A stretch of DNA of 64,000 bases from Sterolibacterium sp964500605 (GTDB lineage: Bacteria > Pseudomonadota > Gammaproteobacteria > Burkholderiales > Rhodocyclaceae). The position numbers and the translations under genes are program-made. The notes under the pieces were generated by a model. That model was not told where the DNA came from, searched no databases, and saw only the letters and a program-made list of their open reading frames with translations. The stretch is from positions 52,129 through 116,128 of the forward strand of contig CAZCOS010000003.1 in the NCBI GenBank assembly GCA_964500605.1, read 5' to 3'. Below are positions 58,067-64,000 of this stretch, one piece after another (positions within the stretch are counted from its first letter, which is position 1; each line of letters begins with the position of its first letter).

Positions 58067-61000
58067 ACGTATCCGCCTGGAGCATCCGCAACCCCATTCC
58101 AGCCATCCTCCTGTTTCTTGTCCTGAGCCTGGCCGGGATACTTTCCTTCCGGGCCATGGAAATCCAGGATTTCCCGGATGTCGATCTGCCCACCGTCGTC
58201 ATCACCGCCACCCTGCCCGGCGCGGCGCCCAGCCAGATGGAAACCGAAGTGGCACGTAAGATGGAAAATGCCATTGCCAGTCTGCGTGGCCTCAAGCATA
58301 TCTATACCCATATCCAGGACGGCTCCGCCACCCTCACCGCCGAATTCCGCCTGGAAACCCGTACCCAGGAAGCCCTCGACGATGTCCGGTCCGCCATAGG
58401 ACGCATCCGCTCCGACCTCCCCGGCGATCTGCGCGAACCCATCATTGAAAAACTCGACCTTGCCGGCAGCCCTATCCTGACCTACACCATCGCCTCGAAA
58501 AAAATGAACGACGAAGCCCTCTCCTGGTTCGTCGATCACGATGTCGCCAAAAAGCTGCTGGCCGCACGCGGTGTAGGCAGCGTGAGCCGTGTCGGCGGCC
58601 TCACCCGCGAAGTGCGTATCGAACTGGACCCAGCCCGAATGCTCGCGCTCAACGTGACCGCGGCTGAAATCTCAAGACAGCTTCGCCGCGTTCAACAAGA
58701 TGCCGCTGGTGGCCGCGCCGATATTGGCGGAATCGAACAAACGGTGCGCACTCTGGCCACGGTCGCCAGCGCGGAAGAACTCGCCGCACTTGAAATCCCC
58801 CTGGCCGATGGCCGCCACACGCGTCTGGATCGCGTCGCCCACATCACAGACACCGTCACCGAACAGCGCAGCGGAGCCTTGCTGAATGGCAAACCCGTCG
58901 TCGCCTTCGAAGTTACGCGCAGTCGAGGAATCGGTGCGGTCACCGTCATGAAAAATGTCCGGGAAAAACTCGAACAGCTCAAGACCGCCCATCCCGACAT
59001 CGAAATCACCGAAGCCTTCAATTTCGTCGACCCGGTCATCGACAACTACGAAGGCTCGATGAAGCTGCTGATTGAAGGTGCCATTCTCGCCATCGTCGTC
59101 GTCTGGATTTTCCTGCGTGATAGCCGGGCCACTTTCATCTCGGCCACGGCCCTGCCGCTCTCCATCATCCCGACCTTCGTCATCATTCACCAACTGGGTT
59201 ATCCGCTAAGCGTGGTCACCCTGCTCTCCCTATCGCTCGTCATTGGCGTGCTGGTCGATGATGCCATTGTCGAAATCGAAAACATCGTCCGTCACCTCGC
59301 TGCAGGAAAAACGCCCTGGCAAGCGGCCATGGAAGCTGCTGACGAAATCGGCCTGGCCGTGATCGCCACAACCTTCACCCTGATCGCCGTCTTCTTGCCG
59401 ACCGCCTTCATGGGAGGCATGCCCGGAAAATACTTCGTCCAGTTTGGCTGGACAGCCTCCATCGCCGTGTTTCTCTCCCTGGTTGTCGCCCGAATGCTCA
59501 CGCCCATGATGGCCGCCTACCTAATGAAACCCAATACAAAAGAACATCCTGAACCCCGGTGGCTTGCGGTCTACGACACCTGGGTTCGAGCCTGTCTGCA
59601 ACATCGCCCAACGACCCTGCTGGTGACGGCCGCCTTCTTTCTCGGCTCCTTTCTCCTGATTCCTTTACTTCCCTCCGGCTTTGTGCCACCCGATGACTAC
59701 TCACAAACCCAGGTTCACCTTTCCCTGCCTCCCGGCAGCACCTACAAAGAAACGCTGGCAACCGCTGAACAGGCCCGGCAACTCATCCAGACTCATCCTC
59801 ACGTCAAAATGATCTATACCGCCATCGGGGGCGGACGTTCGGGCAACGACGTATTCGTGGCAGCAGGAGCGGGCGAACCACGCAAAGCCGTTCTGACGAT
59901 CAACCTCAGCCCACGCGAAGACCGTCGCGGCATCACCAAACAGGACATCGAACGCGACCTGCGCGAGCGGCTGACCGCCCTACCCGGCGCAAGAATCAAG
60001 ATCGGGCTTGGCTCAGCCGCAGAAAAATACACCCTGGTGCTGGCCAGTGAAGACAGCGCACTCCTTGCCGCCCAAGCGCGTAAAGTTGAATCCGAGCTAC
60101 GCACCCTCCCCGGGGTCGGCAGCATTTTGTCCAGTGCCAGCCTCGTTCGTCCGGAACTCATCGTCAAGCCCGATTTCACCCGCATGGCCGAACAAGGCAT
60201 CACCTCGGCAGACATCGCCGACACCCTGCGGATCGCCACCACCGGCGATTACGACCAGGGGCTAGCCAAGCTCAATCTGGAACAGCGGCAAATTCCTCTC
60301 GTCGTCAAACTTCCACCTGCCGCCAGAACGGATATTGCCCTGCTCGAACGGCTACGTCTGCCCGGGAAAAACGGCCCGGTCATGCTGGGCAGTGTCGCCA
60401 CACTCTCCATCAGCGGCGGACCGGCTGAAATCGACCGCTACGATCGCATGCGCAACATCAACTTCGAAATCGAGCTCAACAGTCAGCCGTTGGGCGATGT
60501 CGAGCAGGCCGCCATGAACCTGCCCAGTGTCAAAAACCTGCCCTCGAACATCATGAAAACAACGGTAGGAGATGCCGAATCCATGGCCGAGCTCTATGAC
60601 GGCTTCACCCTCGCCATGTCCGCCGGGGTACTGTGTATTTATGTCGTACTGGTTCTGCTGTTCAAGGACTTCATCCACCCCCTGACCATCCTGCTGGCCC
60701 TGGTGCTTTCCGTGCCCGGGGCCTTCATCGCCCTGTTCGTCACCCAGAAACCCATCTCCATGCCCTCCATGATCGGCCTCATCATGCTCATGGGCATCGC
60801 CACCAAGAACTCGATCCTGCTGATCGACTACGCCATCGTCGCCCACCGCGATCACGGCATGGAAAAACGTGCCGCACTGCTCGATGCCTGCCGCAAGCGG
60901 GCCCGCCCCATCCTGATGACCACCATCGCCATGGGGGCCGGGATGTTCCCAATCGCCATGGGCATGGGCACGGACCCCAGCTTCCGCTCACCTATGGCCA

Positions 61001-61146
61001 TCGTCGTCATCGGCGGGCTCATCAGCTCAACCTTCTTGAGCCTGCTGGTCATCCCGGTTGCCTTCTCCTACGTCGACGAATTCATCGAATGGAGCCGGCA
61101 ACAACGCCAGAAATGGCTAAAAACGAACCGCACACCAAGCAACTGA
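58063..61146 (+). CDS. RND efflux inner-membrane transporter
   Basis: The 1027-residue product has the RND layout: TM1 at 12-30, a large periplasmic domain, TM2-6 (about 335-520), TM7 (about 530-550), a second periplasmic loop and TM8-12. The proton-relay aspartates are in GVLVDDAIVEIENI in TM4. Motifs FPDVDLPTVVITATLPGA and PSMIGLIMLMGIATKNSILL fit the HAE1/AcrB-like branch common in betaproteobacteria. Substrate is not predictable. It overlaps the adaptor by 4 bp and ends at a strong terminator. Confidence 0.94.
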   Translation: MNVSAWSIRNPIPAILLFLVLSLAGILSFRAMEIQDFPDVDLPTVVITATLPGAAPSQMETEVARKMENAIASLRGLKHIYTHIQDGSATLTAEFRLETRTQEALDDVRSAIGRIRSDLPGDLREPIIEKLDLAGSPILTYTIASKKMNDEALSWFVDHDVAKKLLAARGVGSVSRVGGLTREVRIELDPARMLALNVTAAEISRQLRRVQQDAAGGRADIGGIEQTVRTLATVASAEELAALEIPLADGRHTRLDRVAHITDTVTEQRSGALLNGKPVVAFEVTRSRGIGAVTVMKNVREKLEQLKTAHPDIEITEAFNFVDPVIDNYEGSMKLLIEGAILAIVVVWIFLRDSRATFISATALPLSIIPTFVIIHQLGYPLSVVTLLSLSLVIGVLVDDAIVEIENIVRHLAAGKTPWQAAMEAADEIGLAVIATTFTLIAVFLPTAFMGGMPGKYFVQFGWTASIAVFLSLVVARMLTPMMAAYLMKPNTKEHPEPRWLAVYDTWVRACLQHRPTTLLVTAAFFLGSFLLIPLLPSGFVPPDDYSQTQVHLSLPPGSTYKETLATAEQARQLIQTHPHVKMIYTAIGGGRSGNDVFVAAGAGEPRKAVLTINLSPREDRRGITKQDIERDLRERLTALPGARIKIGLGSAAEKYTLVLASEDSALLAAQARKVESELRTLPGVGSILSSASLVRPELIVKPDFTRMAEQGITSADIADTLRIATTGDYDQGLAKLNLEQRQIPLVVKLPPAARTDIALLERLRLPGKNGPVMLGSVATLSISGGPAEIDRYDRMRNINFEIELNSQPLGDVEQAAMNLPSVKNLPSNIMKTTVGDAESMAELYDGFTLAMSAGVLCIYVVLVLLFKDFIHPLTILLALVLSVPGAFIALFVTQKPISMPSMIGLIMLMGIATKNSILLIDYAIVAHRDHGMEKRAALLDACRKRARPILMTTIAMGAGMFPIAMGMGTDPSFRSPMAIVVIGGLISSTFLSLLVIPVAFSYVDEFIEWSRQQRQKWLKTNRTPSN

Positions 61147-61164
61147 AGATAGGAGAAGATAGGA
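61145..61164. repeat. 10-bp tandem duplication after the RND gene
   Basis: GAAGATAGGA occurs at 61145-61154 and again at 61155-61164. The first copy overlaps the stop codon of the RND gene. Confidence 0.85.
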
Positions 61165-61172
61165 CAAAGAAA

Positions 61173-61210
61173 CGGGGCCACCTAAATTTCAGGTGGCCCC
61201 GCTCTTTTTT
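61173..61210 (+). terminator. terminator of the RND efflux operon
   Basis: CGGGGCCACCT (61173-61183) and AGGTGGCCCCG (61191-61201) form an 11-bp perfect stem with a 7-base loop, followed by TTTTTT (61205-61210). Confidence 0.93.
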
Positions 61211-61211
61211 C

Positions 61212-61258
61212 AGCCCCGGAACAAGAGAAGCACTCGCAGTTTCTATTGCTCCGGGGCT
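61212..61258. repeat. inverted repeat with a long loop after the molybdoenzyme gene
   Basis: AGCCCCGGA (61212-61220) pairs with TCCGGGGCT (61250-61258); the loop is 29 bases. There is no clear U-run on the minus strand, so it may be an inefficient terminator or a protective 3' structure for the molybdoenzyme mRNA. Confidence 0.5.
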
Positions 61259-61280
61259 CTCCTCCCCCAATCGATTTGGG

Positions 61281-64000
61281 TTATTTGACGACTTTCTCGA
61301 CTTCCAGTGCTGCACCGTGCGGCACATGGCTGGGGCCGGCGTAGAACATCCGGTAGTGCAGCTGGCTGTAGCCTCCGGCCAGATGCAGGGCCTTCCAGGG
61401 GGCCTCGACCGGCTCCTGCTGTCCCTTCCACTGCTTGAACTGATAGGGTTCCCAGGCGTGGTACATGATGACTTCACCCGGCGCACAGATTGGCGCAACC
61501 TTGACCATGCACTCGAAAGAGCCGTGATCGTTGAAGATACGCACCATATCGCCATCCTTGATGGAACGGGCATCGGTGTCCTTCGGATTCATCCAGCAAA
61601 CCGGTTGACCACGCTGCAAACGAAGCAGCAGCTTGAGGTCACGCCAGATCGAGTGAATCGACCAACGGTTGTGGCCACCGGCAAAGCGCAGCGGATACTT
61701 GCTGGCGTGCATCGGCGATTCCTTGTGACAAGGCAATGCCTCACCCCCTTCAATGAACCAGGGATGATCGATGTAAAACTGCATACGCCCGGTCAGCGTC
61801 GGCCAGGCCGACTTCTTCTCGATCATGTCGCGATGCGCCCAGTGCGTGTCCTTCGGGTCGTAATCCGAATAGTTCTGATTGATGATGCCCGGACGCGCCG
61901 AGGCGATGACGGGCACGGCCCCCATATCCAAGGCTTCGCGACCGGTACGGGCAGAAACGCTGGGGCTTTTTTCGAAGATTTCGTCCATGAAGCGCATCGG
62001 ATCTTCTGGGTCCAACGGATCGAACTTGCCGTTGTCGGTGTGATGCTCATAGACCTTGGTCAGATCCAGCGGCTTGTCGTGCCAGCCCCGCACCGTAGTC
62101 ACGCCACGCGCCTTGGCACGCTCGGAAATCAGCTTGCTCATGCGGCCAAAGATTTCCCATTCATTCTTGGACTCACCCAACGGCTCGGTGGCCTTGTCTG
62201 AACAGATGACATAGGGCACATAGGTGACGGCATATTTGATACCGACCTTTTCGTAATAGGCCGCAGCCGGCAGCACATAGTCGGAAAACATGCCGGATGT
62301 CGTCATCTTGAAGTTGACCGAAACGATGATGTCAAACTTGGGCCAGAGCTTTTCCTTGGCGATCTGCGGGCTGGGCCAGCGACGCAGTGGGTTGCAGCCA
62401 GTAAAGATGTAGGCTTTTGGAGGACGATCCTCGCGTGGCGAGACCTTGGTCCACTTCTTGTCGATGGATTCGCGCATATAAGCCGAAAGCGGGCGCGGCA
62501 AGGTCTTGTCTTGCAGATGCGGCTTGTCCCAAAGCTCCTTGTAGCCCCCGTGGACATAGAGGAAAACCATCAGTGGCGTCCAGCCCTGCTTATTGGAAAC
62601 GTAGGTATAGACATCCTCATAATCACGCGGCGACATACCCCGGACGGCCTTGGGGATCAGCTTGATTTTTTCCATGGGCGTGAGCGCGCCGTCATTCAGC
62701 GCACCCAGACCTTCCAGCCACCACCAGGACATGACCTTGATACCACCGCCCTGCTTGCCCTGATTACCGGTCAAATCCATCAACAAGGCCATGGCGCGCT
62801 GAAAGAGGTCGCTATGGTAGTGTTTGCAAGCCCCCCAGGAGGCGTAGATCATCGAGCTCTTTGCCTGAGCCATCTCCCGCGCGAAGGTGCGGATGACATT
62901 CGGATGCATTTCGCAAATCTTGGCGGATTGTTCCGGTGTGTATTCGGCATCCAGCTTAGCCTTGAGCTTGTCGAAGACGGTTTCGCATTCCACGGTTGAA
63001 CCATCCGCCAGCTTGATCTGGCGCGTACCCGACAGAGCGGGCTTGAGGTTGCCCAGCTTGAGGATGCGGCCACCGTCGCCGTCGCCCATGCAACCCGGTG
63101 CAATGGCAATTTTGTTGGTCGCTTCATCCCAGAAATACAAGCCGTTTTCATCTCCACCCTTGACGACATCGCTGGCACGCAGGAAACGCTGGTTATCCTT
63201 GCGGACCAGGAAAGGCATGTCAGTCTGTTCGAGAATGTAATCCAGTTTGTAGAGCTTCTCCTGAATCATCACCTGTGCAGCGGCCAGACCAAAGGCCGGG
63301 TCGCTTTCAGGGCGCAGCTTGACCCACATGTCTGCGTGAACCGACGAGGGATTCAAGTCAGGGGCGATAACACACATTTTCGCGCCACGGTAACGGGCTT
63401 CATGAAAGAAGTGTGCTTCAGGAATCTTGGTGTAATTGGGATTACCGACCCAGATGACGATGAAGTCGGACATGTACCAGTCGTCGGCCGAACCTTCGGA
63501 GTTGAACATCCCCCAAGTCTGCACCAGACCCATGGGCATATCGGACACCCCAGCCCAGGAATCCATCTGAGTACAGTTGAGTGCCTCGGTAAAACGCACA
63601 TCGCCCGCCGTTTCCGGGCCGAAGCCACCGTTCGTCGTGCCATCATCAAAAATGATGGACTCCGTACCGTGCGCCACGGCTACATCGATCAGCTTGTCGC
63701 AGATTTCGTTGAGGGCTTCATCCCAGGAAACACGTTTCCATTTACCTTCGCCGCGCTCACCGACACGCTTCAGAGGATAAGTAAGACGGGCTTCAGAAAG
63801 CTGGAGCTGGGTATAACACGCACCCTTCTGGCAGCCACGCGGATTCATGTCCGGCACATCGTCGCGATGCGGAATGTAGATCGCGTTCTGCTCCTCGCGC
63901 CAGGCGATACCGTCGCGCACATAGACATCCCAAGAGCAAGCATCACCGCAGTTCGCGCGGGTGTGCGTCCCCTTCACGACCTTGTCCCACTTCCACTTTT
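61281..64000 (-). CDS. type II DMSO-reductase-family molybdenum subunit (SerA/EbdA/S25DH-like), 5' end outside the window
   Basis: The frame runs open through the window edge, so at least the start and signal peptide are missing; about 900 residues are visible. An N-terminal Fe-S motif HTRANCGDACSW with RGCQKGACY is followed by a WxxVSDMPMG segment whose Asp aligns, from memory of NarG numbering, with the Mo-ligand Asp of type II enzymes. The wording (RGEGKWKRVSWDEAL, FSDYVLPAAAYYEK, LHLAGGYSQLHYRMFY) is close to ethylbenzene dehydrogenase and relatives. These enzymes bind bis-MGD and act in the periplasm with an Fe-S beta subunit and a heme gamma subunit. Substrates in the family include selenate, chlorate, ethylbenzene and the steroid side chain; the present one is undetermined. 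Confidence 0.88.
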   Translation of the reverse strand, partial: KWKWDKVVKGTHTRANCGDACSWDVYVRDGIAWREEQNAIYIPHRDDVPDMNPRGCQKGACYTQLQLSEARLTYPLKRVGERGEGKWKRVSWDEALNEICDKLIDVAVAHGTESIIFDDGTTNGGFGPETAGDVRFTEALNCTQMDSWAGVSDMPMGLVQTWGMFNSEGSADDWYMSDFIVIWVGNPNYTKIPEAHFFHEARYRGAKMCVIAPDLNPSSVHADMWVKLRPESDPAFGLAAAQVMIQEKLYKLDYILEQTDMPFLVRKDNQRFLRASDVVKGGDENGLYFWDEATNKIAIAPGCMGDGDGGRILKLGNLKPALSGTRQIKLADGSTVECETVFDKLKAKLDAEYTPEQSAKICEMHPNVIRTFAREMAQAKSSMIYASWGACKHYHSDLFQRAMALLMDLTGNQGKQGGGIKVMSWWWLEGLGALNDGALTPMEKIKLIPKAVRGMSPRDYEDVYTYVSNKQGWTPLMVFLYVHGGYKELWDKPHLQDKTLPRPLSAYMRESIDKKWTKVSPREDRPPKAYIFTGCNPLRRWPSPQIAKEKLWPKFDIIVSVNFKMTTSGMFSDYVLPAAAYYEKVGIKYAVTYVPYVICSDKATEPLGESKNEWEIFGRMSKLISERAKARGVTTVRGWHDKPLDLTKVYEHHTDNGKFDPLDPEDPMRFMDEIFEKSPSVSARTGREALDMGAVPVIASARPGIINQNYSDYDPKDTHWAHRDMIEKKSAWPTLTGRMQFYIDHPWFIEGGEALPCHKESPMHASKYPLRFAGGHNRWSIHSIWRDLKLLLRLQRGQPVCWMNPKDTDARSIKDGDMVRIFNDHGSFECMVKVAPICAPGEVIMYHAWEPYQFKQWKGQQEPVEAPWKALHLAGGYSQLHYRMFYAGPSHVPHGAALEVEKVVK

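Noticed and set aside
60633..62201. 522-residue plus-strand ORF
   Set aside because: Out-of-frame reading of the RND gene followed by antisense of the molybdoenzyme; it also crosses a strong terminator.

Overview
The window looks like chromosomal DNA of a betaproteobacterium (inference). The evidence is the gene order lepA-lepB-DUF4845-rnc-era-recO-pdxJ, the run tig-clpP-clpX-lon-HU-tRNA-Val, a phaC-phaB-phaB-phaR polyhydroxyalkanoate (PHA) block, an adjacent hemN and TauE/SafE-like gene, and fairly GC-rich coding DNA. A bacterial steroid 5-alpha-reductase homologue at the left and a type II molybdenum oxidoreductase related to selenate reductase, ethylbenzene dehydrogenase and steroid C25 dehydrogenase at the right would fit the Rhodocyclales/Sterolibacterium neighbourhood, but this placement is a guess.

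Layout. 1-3 kb: tail of an EAL protein, an unknown small protein, the 5-alpha-reductase homologue, a small Ala/Pro-rich exported protein and a thioesterase. 3.1-12.6 kb: an accessory island with an SPFH-SHOCT protein, a double zinc-ribbon/DUF4178 membrane protein, a 49-residue single-TM protein, a DUF350 protein, a membrane-embedded spermidine-synthase-like enzyme, a Tat-type lipoprotein flavin oxidase, a secreted Ca-binding metacaspase and a small zinc-ribbon protein. An opposite-strand DapB-like gene interrupts it. This is the best candidate for an unusual system: a polyamine-linked envelope-stress module joined to a caspase. 12.6-20 kb: a GspE/PilB ATPase, a Cys-rich secreted protein, htpG, greB and a kinase-HDOD-GAF fusion. 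20-27.3 kb: a repeat-rich spacer followed by the proteostasis cluster tig-clpP-clpX-lon and an HU gene. 27.3-33.8 kb: tRNA-Val and the lepA to pdxJ run. 33.9-40.2 kb: hemN, a TauE/SafE-like exporter, an unknown protein, a double-receiver protein and a PhoPQ-like system with a PepSY protein. 40.2-50 kb: a GlcD-type oxidase, rimO, phaR, two phaB genes, phaC, rlmD, an enoyl-CoA hydratase and queD. 50-61.2 kb: a radical SAM protein, an HTH regulator in an AT-rich patch, lysC, an acyl-CoA dehydrogenase, etfAB and an RND pump. 61.3 kb to the end: the molybdoenzyme, cut by the window edge.

Functional links. The stress genes are partly tied together by good sigma-32-type promoters before htpG and lon. 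Carbon storage (phaCBBR) lies near acyl-CoA oxidation genes (enoyl-CoA hydratase, acyl-CoA dehydrogenase, ETF). Many spacers carry short tandem duplications of 8-17 bp and intrinsic terminators. Roles inside the 3-12.6 kb island are inferred from family membership and neighbourhood only.
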